A DNA stretch of 64,000 bases from Methylomicrobium sp. wino1 (GTDB taxonomy: Bacteria; Pseudomonadota; Gammaproteobacteria; Methylococcales; Methylomonadaceae): contig NZ_CP024202.1 of NCBI RefSeq assembly GCF_003932755.1, positions 4,092,001 through 4,156,000 on the forward strand, in the 5' to 3' direction. The translations under genes were made by a program, and so were the position numbers. The notes below the pieces were generated by a model that was not told the DNA's origin, searched no databases, and saw nothing but the letters and a program-made list of their open reading frames with translations. Below, in pieces: positions 18,166-24,739 of this stretch. Numbering within the stretch: position 1 is the first letter of the stretch; every line of letters starts with the position of its first letter.

Positions 18166-18291
18166 ATGAACAGAAAAGAACAAGAATCATTTGATTTTTA
18201 TAAGCGTACAACTTGGATATTAGCCGCCATTGGCAGCCTTTGCGTAATACTTGATGTCTTAAATTTTGTTATTAATAAACTACTGATTTAA
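18166..18291 (+). CDS. Short membrane peptide on the opposite strand (41 aa)
   Basis: The frame ATG 18166 to TAA 18289-18291 encodes MNRKEQESFDFYKRTTWILA followed by a strongly hydrophobic stretch (ILAAIGSLCVILDVLNFVI). It is a plausible single-pass peptide, preceded by CAGGTGTAATA (weak AGG ribosome site). It begins 25 bases after the GTTGGGT box, as a cassette gene would if this cassette were inverted. It overlaps the 3' end of the next minus-strand gene by 12 bases. Other phase-1 toxins and small membrane proteins look like this. Function unknown. Confidence 0.4.
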   Translation: MNRKEQESFDFYKRTTWILAAIGSLCVILDVLNFVINKLLI

Positions 18292-18570
18292 TAATGATTT
18301 TATTATGTTTTCAACAATATCATAGATATTTGGGCTATCAATTAATAACTCTTTTGCTTTTAGTAGAAAATCAATCACTTTTATTGAGTTATCTAACGCA
18401 ATACCAACGATTATTTGGCGTAAAGCAGTTTTTGTTAAACTTGGAATTTCATTTGATTCTTCGACGGCATCAATTAAAACAGCGGAAGCCAATGTAACTG
18501 TTGGAGAATAAACAATTGATTTATTTACAAGGAGTTCTGGCTTTAAAGTTTGCGTATTTGGTTTGTTCAT
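18280..18570 (-). CDS. Hypothetical small cassette protein (96 aa)
   Basis: 96 residues, acidic and helical. The first ~25 residues are polar, followed by helices LASAVLIDAVEES, ALRQIIVGIALDNSIKVIDFLLKAKELL and IYDIVENIIKSLLNQ. No membrane segment and no recognised motif. The start is 22 bases after the R' end of a canonical attC, which supports it as a genuine cassette gene. Function unknown. Confidence 0.6.
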   Translation of the reverse strand: MNKPNTQTLKPELLVNKSIVYSPTVTLASAVLIDAVEESNEIPSLTKTALRQIIVGIALDNSIKVIDFLLKAKELLIDSPNIYDIVENIIKSLLNQ

Positions 18571-18592
18571 TGTGCAGCCTGTATTCTATGAA

Positions 18593-18650
18593 ATATAACG
18601 ACCAAATGAAGCGCAGCGTAATTTGCGTCCAGTGGAGTGCCTTGTTAGCC
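18593..18650 (-). repeat. attC-type site
   Basis: Minus direction: R'' GGCTAAC (18650-18644) overlaps the stop codon of the upstream gene. Then AAGGCACTCCACTGGACG, loop CAAATTACGCTGCGC, TTCATTTGGTC, R' GTTATAT (18599-18593). Length is 58 bp, closely like classical cassette attC sites. Confidence 0.85.
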
Positions 18651-19235
18651 ACTGAATTGCAACTCATAATGCGGACACTTCTCTACGCCTGGATCATAAG
18701 ACACAAGCAAGAAAGCTTTTGATAAATATTCTGGCTTCTTAAACTTGTAACCTTCCAAATATGATTCCACCGTTGAACGATCTAACATAGGTTCATCGGT
18801 AAATATCACTATAAAATAGCCACCCTCATAAGGAGGTTCTTTCAGTTCAGTAAATCTTGAGTCTTTACGCGAAATTAATGATTCTAAAGAAGTAATGAAT
18901 TTTTCTTTATCCCAGTCCGCCCACTCATAAATTGCGCCGGATTTATGAGCTTGAATTGCTTTACCATCAACAAGCTCTGTGACCTCAATGGCTACTCGAC
19001 TGCCATTAGCATCAAGTGCTTCGCAATCAGGTAGGTCATTTGGCCGTCCACGCCGCTTTAAAGAGGTGAATATATTTTTGCCCTCGGTCTCCAGTGACTC
19101 AGCAAGACTTGTAACAACACCCCATTCTTCAATATCACGGTTTGAACTCCAACCAAAAAAATCAGCGTAACCACGTGCCTTCTCTCTGGCTTTCCGCATC
19201 AAATGCAATATTTCCTTTTCTTCTTCAGTTGTCAT
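18645..19235 (-). CDS. Putative restriction-like nuclease domain protein (cassette)
   Basis: 196 residues, soluble and charged. The central part reads NDLPDCEALDANGSRVAIEVTELVDG. This spacing (PD, then ~12 residues, then a hydrophobic strand ending IEV-T-E) resembles the PD-(D/E)xK nuclease core, with the usual lysine replaced. Aromatic-rich C-terminus. The start is 11 bases after unit r3 and has no clear ribosome site, so the gene either depends on translation of an upstream frame or uses a leaderless-type start. The nuclease call is tentative. Confidence 0.5.
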   Translation of the reverse strand: MTTEEEKEILHLMRKAREKARGYADFFGWSSNRDIEEWGVVTSLAESLETEGKNIFTSLKRRGRPNDLPDCEALDANGSRVAIEVTELVDGKAIQAHKSGAIYEWADWDKEKFITSLESLISRKDSRFTELKEPPYEGGYFIVIFTDEPMLDRSTVESYLEGYKFKKPEYLSKAFLLVSYDPGVEKCPHYELQFSG

Positions 19236-19245
19236 TTTTGTGGCT

Positions 19246-19393
19246 AATCGCGGCGCTCACCAGCGGAGTGGGCGGCAAGCTGTAAGCTTGACGGCTGCGC
19301 AGTCTGGTGAAGTGCCTTGTTCCGGCGCAAGGCGACGGGACAAGGCCGAACGAAGTGAGCGCCGCGATTCCCGGCGGCGAAGCCGCCGGGAAC
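19246..19393 (-). repeat. Structured integron unit, copy r3
   Basis: 148 bp, taken here as the consensus copy. It joins the attC at 19387-19444 to the gene starting at 19235, only 11 bases away. Confidence 0.85.
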
Positions 19394-19444
19394 GCCGCAT
19401 TCACCGCGCGAGCGAAGCGAGTCCGGTGCAATGCCTTGTTAACT
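19387..19444 (-). repeat. attC-type site after the DUF3644 cassette
   Basis: Minus direction: R'' AGTTAAC (19444-19438) contains the TAA stop of the upstream gene. Arm AAGGCATTGCACCGG pairs with CGGTGAATGCGGC, loop ACTCGCTTCGCTCGC, R' GTTCCCG ending at 19387. Length is 58 bp. Its arms resemble the second half of the 148-bp unit (AACAAGGCACTTCACCAG / CTGGTGAGCGCCGC). Confidence 0.85.
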
Positions 19445-20431
19445 TACTTTTGTGTAGTGCTTATCAAACTCTTTTTGTATATTTGGATTATAAAAGGTCT
19501 TTTTTCCGCCTTTTGGATTACTCGGATTTAATAGTCTTTGATATGCAAACTTTTTATCCGACTCTAGCTTTTTTCTAATCTTATGGTAATCATTATTCAT
19601 CTTGAAGTCAGAATACCTTTTAGACAATCTGGTACTCAGAATATCGTAGTCCCAAGGGTATTTATCAGTAAAATCCTCCTCGGATAAGAATACTGTGGTT
19701 GCGCTAGGGTCATTGGTAATCTGGACTGGCATCCCTGACGTGCTTTTAACTTTTTGAAATTTTACATCAATCCTTAGAGTTAGGTTGTAATCCCCAACCT
19801 TCTCACTTTTATCGTAAGGCTCCTCTGATTTTTTAATGTAGTTTAATACCTTTTTCTCGCTGGAATTTAGCGAAACACCTGGAGCTTCACTAAAATTTCT
19901 AAAGAACGACAGAGGCATGAGATAAAAATTATAACCCGATAAAACATCCCCAAACCAAGATGAGACTAGGTGCAGGTAATTTTGCAAAGATGCGCTTCCC
20001 AATTCTTGTATCTTTAAAGACAGCAACATATCGTCATTTACAAAATGAATAGCATTATCTCTTATTTCGGTAATTGCGATAAGGTTATCATGTACCGCCT
20101 TATTAATTTTCACACCGTATTCTTCATGGACAATTCGATACGCCTCAAACAGATTTATTGACATTGGGTTGCCTGATCTGTTTGTTTTTGGCCTCCTAAC
20201 GGTAGACCTCTTTCCTGACTTAAGTGTTCTTAATTCCATTGCATACAAAGATGCTGGCTTGTTGCTGGCCAAGTTTAAAACCTTGGCTTTTAACAGCAAT
20301 TCCCACGAATTAATACACAAAACAGAAAAGGTCTCCTCTCGATATTTAAAATCTGGCTTATTGTATATTTCTATCGCCGATAACATGGCCGCAATAGATT
20401 TTTCCAACATTAATCGAGATCTTGATTTCAT
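19439..20431 (-). CDS. DUF3644-type protein with HEPN-like RNase motif (cassette)
   Basis: 330 residues. The N-terminus (LEKSIAAMLSAIEIYNKPDF, then REETFSVLCINSWELLLKAK) matches the DUF3644 family, which is often found beside defence genes. An R-x4-H motif (R124-DNAI-H129) in a helix after residues VHDNLIAITE fits the HEPN ribonuclease signature. The C-terminal ~150 residues are lysine- and aromatic-rich (DYHKIRKKL, FAYQRLLNP), possibly nucleic-acid binding. It is a single-gene cassette between unit r2 and a canonical attC. RNA cleavage on infection is a family-based inference. Confidence 0.7.
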   Translation of the reverse strand: MKSRSRLMLEKSIAAMLSAIEIYNKPDFKYREETFSVLCINSWELLLKAKVLNLASNKPASLYAMELRTLKSGKRSTVRRPKTNRSGNPMSINLFEAYRIVHEEYGVKINKAVHDNLIAITEIRDNAIHFVNDDMLLSLKIQELGSASLQNYLHLVSSWFGDVLSGYNFYLMPLSFFRNFSEAPGVSLNSSEKKVLNYIKKSEEPYDKSEKVGDYNLTLRIDVKFQKVKSTSGMPVQITNDPSATTVFLSEEDFTDKYPWDYDILSTRLSKRYSDFKMNNDYHKIRKKLESDKKFAYQRLLNPSNPKGGKKTFYNPNIQKEFDKHYTKVS

Positions 20432-20451
20432 GATAATCCTGAGAGGAAGTT

Positions 20452-20599
20452 AATCGCGGCGCTCACCAGCGGAGTGGGCGGCAAGCTGTAAGCTTGACGG
20501 CTGCGCAGTCTGGTGAAGTGCCTTGTTCCGGCGCAAGGCGACGGGACAAGGCCGAACGAAGTGAGCGCCGCGATTCCCGGCGGCGAAGCCGCCGGGAAC
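20452..20599 (-). repeat. Structured integron unit, copy r2
   Basis: 148 bp, essentially identical to r3. It lies between the attC after the Thoeris-HIT cassette and the DUF3644 gene, whose ATG is 21 bases further on. Confidence 0.85.
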
Positions 20600-20669
20600 G
20601 CCCGGCTCACGCGCCGGTTTGGAGCCGCGAAGCGGCGGAAAACGGTCGCTGTGCAGCCGATTGTTATAA
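20593..20669 (-). repeat. attC-type site after the Thoeris-HIT cassette
   Basis: Minus direction: R'' TTATAAC (20669-20663), arm AATCGGCTGCAC pairing with GTGAGCCGGGC, inner loop GACCGTTTTCCGCCGCTTCG and its partner CTCCAAACCGG, R' GTTCCCG ending at 20593. Length is 77 bp. Confidence 0.8.
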
Positions 20670-20686
20670 ACTAACTACAAGCATAC

Positions 20687-21142
20687 CTAGAGACTATATG
20701 AGCTAAATAAAGGCCGGAGCTTGTCGGCAATATCTTCAGTTTCCTCTAAAGGCAATTCGGGGACATCACCCCATTCCGTTCCTCCGGTTTCCAGGGTTCC
20801 TGCCACGTGGAAATGTACATGAGCAATCGACTGACTGGACGGGACACCATTGTTTTGCCAAATCGTAATGCCTTTTGGCTTAAACTCGCTCTCGATTGCT
20901 TTCGCAGTATCTCTCACCGCAACAGCAAGTTTTCCTGCTTCCTCTTCAGTAACATTTAGTATGGTTTCAACATGCCGATTTGGTATTACCAACACATGGG
21001 GGCAGCCCCTCTGCTCTCTCGTCACTAGGATTGAAACCATATTTCCTTTATAGACAAAAGAAAAAGGTCTCTCACCAGACAAGTAAGCACAGAATGCGCA
21101 TGAATCATTATGAGGAAGCTGAATGCTATTGTGATCTTTCAT
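20687..21142 (-). CDS. HIT-family nucleotide hydrolase linked to a Thoeris pair
   Basis: 151 residues of the histidine-triad superfamily. The triad H108-V-H110-F-H112-V is intact and is preceded by NNGVPSSQSIAHV as in HIT hydrolases. The N-terminal CAFC pair (Cys15, Cys18) and VLVIPNRHVETI are also typical of the HIT fold. HIT enzymes cleave nucleotide phosphoramidates or dinucleoside polyphosphates, using the middle histidine. The gene overlaps the end of the macro-domain gene by 4 bases (ATGA), so it is translationally coupled to a type II Thoeris pair. It may degrade or process the ADP-ribose-type signal. That is inference. Confidence 0.85.
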   Translation of the reverse strand: MKDHNSIQLPHNDSCAFCAYLSGERPFSFVYKGNMVSILVTREQRGCPHVLVIPNRHVETILNVTEEEAGKLAVAVRDTAKAIESEFKPKGITIWQNNGVPSSQSIAHVHFHVAGTLETGGTEWGDVPELPLEETEDIADKLRPLFSSYSL

Positions 21143-21993
21143 GATGGGCTAAGCGAAGATAAGAAAGATTGAAGCTCTAGCCGGTCCAGTCGATCATAAT
21201 CAGAAGGCTGGACCACTATTCGCAATTCATCCGAAATTTTGTGCTGCCGCGAAGCAAACATAAAAGACAAAGCTATTAACCGTATAGAATCCTGTGCCGG
21301 AAGAAGATGTGACATTCTTGCTTGACCGCCGCCGATTACTGGTACGGAGATCGGTCCATGATTGCCGAGTTCGGACTGTTTATCCCATAATGCAACTAAA
21401 CTTTTCCAAACACCATCGACAGTTCCAAAAGCTTCATTTCTCTGATTCATTTCACAGTACGAAAGAAAATATATGATTCGTGGCGAATGTCGAACCGGCA
21501 CCACTGTACCAACGCCGTACTTATCCGTCTTACCTTCCTTGTCAATACCCCCTTCAACGACGAGCTTGGATAAACCGTCATGCAGCTGCTCATCTAGCGA
21601 CTTTACATCACCACCGAAAATATTGTGAATCGTCTGCCCTAAAAGGCTTCTCGGAGATATAATGTTTGGCAGCTCTGTATCAAACGTATCGCAAACACCA
21701 ACAACTAAGTGGCCATCTTGCTCCAAAAGATCACCTTTTATTATTTTTATTGTAGTTTTCGGTGCAGCGTATTCCATTTCGATTGGACGAGGCCACGAAA
21801 CAATGAGCCCGAAAACAACGGAGACAATTACCGTTCCGATTATTACAACTAAGCCTTGAAGATTAGAGGCCTGAGACGGAAATACTATTACCACGAACTG
21901 AAATATCGCTGATATAAATCCACCGCATGCAAATGCATTTAATAAAAAACTCTTCCAAAATCTCCAAGTTTTAAGATCGGCAAAAATGTTCAT
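21139..21993 (-). CDS. Type II Thoeris ThsA-like effector (two TM helices + macro domain)
   Basis: 284 residues. Two N-terminal membrane helices (about 16-38 and 45-66) are followed by a cytoplasmic macro-type domain (about 80-270) with KTTIKIIKGDLLEQDGHLVV-like entry (KIIKGDLLEQ), VGVCDTFDTELPNIISPRSLLGQ, GVGTVVPVRHSPRIIYFLSYC and VPVIGGGQARM. This is the layout of ThsA from type II Thoeris (DUF6430-like), in which a TIR-made histidine-ADP-ribose signal is reported to trigger the membrane effector. It begins right after the stop of the TIR gene (TAA-ATG) and overlaps the HIT gene by 4 bases. Confidence 0.82.
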   Translation of the reverse strand: MNIFADLKTWRFWKSFLLNAFACGGFISAIFQFVVIVFPSQASNLQGLVVIIGTVIVSVVFGLIVSWPRPIEMEYAAPKTTIKIIKGDLLEQDGHLVVGVCDTFDTELPNIISPRSLLGQTIHNIFGGDVKSLDEQLHDGLSKLVVEGGIDKEGKTDKYGVGTVVPVRHSPRIIYFLSYCEMNQRNEAFGTVDGVWKSLVALWDKQSELGNHGPISVPVIGGGQARMSHLLPAQDSIRLIALSFMFASRQHKISDELRIVVQPSDYDRLDRLELQSFLSSLSPS

Positions 21994-22503
21994 TTACAGC
22001 CCTAATTTTTCATATTTATCTTCAGTGTAATAATGCGGGCCCTTTTTGGATGAGCCATTGTAATTTGGAGCATATTTATCCAGAGCAAACTTAATGATTT
22101 TCGGCTGAAACGATACCGACACGGAATAGTAATCAGCATCCAGTAGCGGCTTTGGAATAAAGCTCTTATTAATTAATCTTCCCCCATCCTTGTTGGCTAT
22201 TACTATCGGAAGATCAAACTCCTGAATCACATCAATTTCATGGGCTAAAAAAGAATAACCATCTCCACCTTTTTTCTTCGCATCAGAGCTGCCGATTAGA
22301 ACTACTTGCTTGGCGTTTTTAAGCCTCTCACGCAGTCTGCGTTTTATCGTCTCCCTAGTGCTGGTATCTCTAGCCGCGAACAGGTCATGTGCGTCGTAAA
22401 AGTTGAAGTCGATCTTATCGTTGTCTCGCCATGCCTCCATTAACCGGTATAGTCGAATATCTTCGCTGGCGAATGCGACGTACGTCTTATTTCTGTAACT
22501 CAT
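21994..22503 (-). CDS. TIR-like ThsB protein (MTH538 TIR-like domain)
   Basis: 169 residues. The sequence starts RNKTYVAFASEDIRLYRLM (TIR box 1 type, TYVAFAS-D), continues with NFYDAHDLFAARDTSTRETIKRRL and AKQVVLIGSSDAKKKGGDGYS, and carries FLAHEIDVIQEFDLPIVIAN with Glu89 at the place of the NADase glutamate. This is the ThsB form of TIR domain (DUF1863). It is the first gene of a three-gene cassette with ThsA-like and HIT genes. In Thoeris, ThsB senses phage and makes a nucleotide signal from NAD. Confidence 0.83.
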   Translation of the reverse strand: MSYRNKTYVAFASEDIRLYRLMEAWRDNDKIDFNFYDAHDLFAARDTSTRETIKRRLRERLKNAKQVVLIGSSDAKKKGGDGYSFLAHEIDVIQEFDLPIVIANKDGGRLINKSFIPKPLLDADYYSVSVSFQPKIIKFALDKYAPNYNGSSKKGPHYYTEDKYEKLGL

Positions 22504-22521
22504 GACTCTGAAGTCTCCTAT

Positions 22522-22605
22522 TTATAACGCCCCAAGCAGAGGCTTATTTTGCGTTTTAGAGCGAAGCGACAGCAAAATAAGTCCTGCTGGCTTGGCTTGT
22601 TAGAG
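22522..22605 (-). repeat. attC-type site between the zinc-finger and Thoeris cassettes
   Basis: Minus direction: R'' CTCTAAC (22605-22599), arm AAGCCAAGCCAGCAG pairing with CTCTGCTTGGGGC, inner stem ACTTATTTTGC/GCAAAATAAG with loop TGTCGCTTCGCTCTAAAAC, R' GTTATAA (22528-22522). Length is 84 bp. The R' end is 19 bases before the TIR gene start. Confidence 0.85.
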
Positions 22606-22627
22606 GCTGCTGTAGAATTACAATAAT

Positions 22628-22963
22628 TTATTCTGAACAATTAATGCACCTCGTGGCTGTTGGGTTTATAACCAATCTACCAGCAATAATTTCTTCGCCA
22701 CATGTGGCACAAAATCCATAGTCATTGGTTTCTATACGTCGCAACGCTGCCTTGATTTGAGAGAGTTGAAGCTTTCGGCGACGTTCAGTTTCTAAGGCCA
22801 TTTGCTGACCCTGTAAAGCATCCATGCGAGATAATCTACCCACGCTGTTTTGATTCAAAACAACAGTGGCAGTTGATGCTTTAGCTGTTGAATTAAGCTT
22901 TTCCAGCTCATCATGCATTTCCAACAGTCTTAGTTTGATTTTCTCTATATCTTCTCGAATCAT
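22628..22963 (-). CDS. DksA/TraR-family C4 zinc-finger protein (first cassette)
   Basis: 111 residues. An N-terminal helical pair (IEKIKLRLLEMHDELEKLN) is followed by SRMDALQGQQMALETERRRKLQLSQIKAAL with the acidic-tip region reduced, and then a C4 finger (YGFCATCGEEI ... ATRCINCSE) as in DksA and phage/plasmid TraR. Such proteins bind in the RNA polymerase secondary channel and modulate initiation. It is the cassette closest to attI and so the best expressed from the array promoter. Confidence 0.85.
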   Translation of the reverse strand: MIREDIEKIKLRLLEMHDELEKLNSTAKASTATVVLNQNSVGRLSRMDALQGQQMALETERRRKLQLSQIKAALRRIETNDYGFCATCGEEIIAGRLVINPTATRCINCSE

Positions 22964-22998
22964 TTAAAATCCGTTGACGTATCTGTTTGTGAGCCTCT

Positions 22999-23145
22999 AA
23001 TCGCGGCGCTCACCAGCGGAGTAGGCGGCAAGCTGTAAGCTTGACGGCTGCGCAGTCTGGTGAAGTGCCTTGTTCCGGCGCAAGGCGACGGGACAAGACC
23101 GAACGAAGTGAGCGCCGCGATTCCCGGCGGCGAAGCCGCCGGGAC
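22999..23145 (-). repeat. Structured integron unit, copy r1 (at attI)
   Basis: 147 bp, differing from r3 by a few substitutions (GTAGGCGG, CAAGACCG on the plus strand). It is the first element of the array. Instead of following an attC it directly follows the attI-side sequence, where the junction reads AACTTG|TCCCGG rather than GCG|TTCCCGG, one T shorter. Confidence 0.85.
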
Positions 23146-23199
23146 AAGTTATTATCTAGACCCGCACATTTTATACACTAGAACACATTTTTGAGTCAA
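23146..23199 (-). promoter_or_regulatory. attI region with candidate cassette promoter Pc
   Basis: Minus strand: -35 TTGACT (23199-23194), 18-bp spacer, -10 TATAAA (23175-23170), pointing into the cassette array. Both hexamers are one mismatch from the sigma70 consensus or better. The sequence between the -10 and unit r1 (TCTAGATAATAACTTG) would hold the attI recombination point. Position between divergent intI and cassettes is that of Pc in other integrons. No convincing LexA box was seen. Confidence 0.65.
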
Positions 23200-23275
23200 A
23201 TGTTACTGAATTCCTTGTAGTTCTAAACGGGATAACATACATTCCATACATGATAACCAGATTTGGATAAATACG

Positions 23276-24715
23276 ATGCTCAGTCTTCCCGATGATTTGT
23301 CTCGTCAATTCAATGCGCTATTGGATCAGAAACAGTACCCTGAAAATCTCAAACACTGTTATCGAAAATGGCTTCGTTTCTATTGGGATTTTTGTCATAA
23401 ATATCATCATGATCCTTATCATCGTCGCTCCAGCTTGCCGTTGTTTCTCGACAAACTCGACCAAAAAGGCCAATCGGTTCAACAACGAGAGCAAGCTCGC
23501 CAGGCTATTGTGCTGTTTTACCAAGTAAAAGCAAACGCCAATGCCGAAGACGCCGAACTGCTAAGTAATGCAGTCCAAACCTTGCCGATGCAAGCTCCGT
23601 CAATGCCGGGCGTTTCGCATCAAAAGAGCTCGCCCGAACCGAATCCCCCGCATCATCGATCACCGCCTTATGAACACTCGCGGCATTCTGCCGCCTCCGA
23701 TAACACCCACCAAAATAATACGGTTGCTGAAAAACAAACCGGATGCAGTTGGGTTTTTGTTTTTGACGAGCTGACCCGTGAAATTCAATTACGCCATTAT
23801 TCGCCGAAGACTTTGAAATCCTATCGCGGTTGGGCCCGCCGTTTGCAAGCGTTTACCCAAAGCAAAGATTACCGGAATTTGACGCAACAGGATGTGGTGG
23901 CGTTTTTGAGCGATCTTGCCGTCGAGAAGAAAGTGTCTGCGTCGACTCAAAATCAGGCATTCAATGCGTTGCTGTTTTTGTTTCAACACGTTTTGAAAAA
24001 GGATTTCGGCGAAATCAAAGGCGTCGCGAGAGCCAAACGCAGGCCTTATATTCCGGTGGTCTTGTCCCGCGAAGAAGTCGAGTTGATTTTCGATCATCTC
24101 GACGATCCGGTCGATCTCGTCGCCAAACTGTTATACGGTTGCGGGCTGCGGCTTTTCGAGTGCTTGAATCTGCGTGTCCAATGTTTCAATTTCGATGCCG
24201 GCGTTTTGACCGTCCATGACGGCAAGGGGCAAAAGGACCGAACGGTTCCGTTGCCGCAAACATTGATACCGGCATTGAAAAAACAGTTGCGAAAAGCCGC
24301 GGATTTACACGAAGCCGATCTAAAAGCCAATTTTGCCGGTGTGTTCTTGCCGAATCAATTGAGTCATAAATATAACAACGCCGCCAAGGAATTCATCTGG
24401 CAGTGGTTTTTTCCGCAACCGTCATTAACGCTAGTTGCGGAAACCCAAGAACACAAACGCTATCATCTTCATGAGTCCATCGTGCAAAAGGCGATCAAAC
24501 GCGCGGTGAATGACGCCAAAATCACCAAGCGAGCGACAGCGCATACGTTGCGGCATTCTTTCGCCAGTCATTTATTGGAGGCGAACTACGACATTCGCAC
24601 GATTCAGGAATTACTGGGACATAGCGACGTTAGAACCACGATGATTTATACCCACACCGTTCAGAGCAGGACCTTAAAGCAAGCCAAAAGCCCGTTGGAT
24701 TTTGATAAGGAATAA
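23276..24715 (+). CDS. intI: Integron integrase IntI with N-terminal extension
   Basis: 479 residues, about 150 longer than usual IntI. The tyrosine-recombinase residues are complete: R292 (YGCGLRLFE), H423-R426 (HTLRHSFASH), H449 (LLGHSD), Y458 (MIYTH). The IntI-specific insertion is present between them (WQWFFPQPSL, then RYHLHESIVQKAIKRAV), which separates IntI from XerC/D. Residues ~165-255 form the usual core-binding domain. Residues 1-90 look like a second SAM-like/core-binding helix set (YRKWLRFYWDFCHKYH, LPLFLDKLDQKG), joined by a Pro/His/Ser-rich linker (about 105-155). It is divergent from the cassettes, as typical. Confidence 0.93.
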   Translation: MLSLPDDLSRQFNALLDQKQYPENLKHCYRKWLRFYWDFCHKYHHDPYHRRSSLPLFLDKLDQKGQSVQQREQARQAIVLFYQVKANANAEDAELLSNAVQTLPMQAPSMPGVSHQKSSPEPNPPHHRSPPYEHSRHSAASDNTHQNNTVAEKQTGCSWVFVFDELTREIQLRHYSPKTLKSYRGWARRLQAFTQSKDYRNLTQQDVVAFLSDLAVEKKVSASTQNQAFNALLFLFQHVLKKDFGEIKGVARAKRRPYIPVVLSREEVELIFDHLDDPVDLVAKLLYGCGLRLFECLNLRVQCFNFDAGVLTVHDGKGQKDRTVPLPQTLIPALKKQLRKAADLHEADLKANFAGVFLPNQLSHKYNNAAKEFIWQWFFPQPSLTLVAETQEHKRYHLHESIVQKAIKRAVNDAKITKRATAHTLRHSFASHLLEANYDIRTIQELLGHSDVRTTMIYTHTVQSRTLKQAKSPLDFDKE

Positions 24716-24739
24716 TTGAAAATCGGGGTCAAGCCTTAT

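Noticed and set aside
13701-23145. The five similar repeats as a CRISPR array or as coding sequence
   Set aside because: Copies are ~148 bp, separated by genes of variable length, with no short regular spacers and no cas genes. The proline/serine-rich frame that runs through each copy is open because the DNA is conserved and GC-rich, and it has no consistent start or ribosome site.
23200-23275. LexA/SOS box controlling intI
   Set aside because: The only candidate (CTGAATTCCTTGTAGT near 23216) lacks the CAG half of CTG-N10-CAG.
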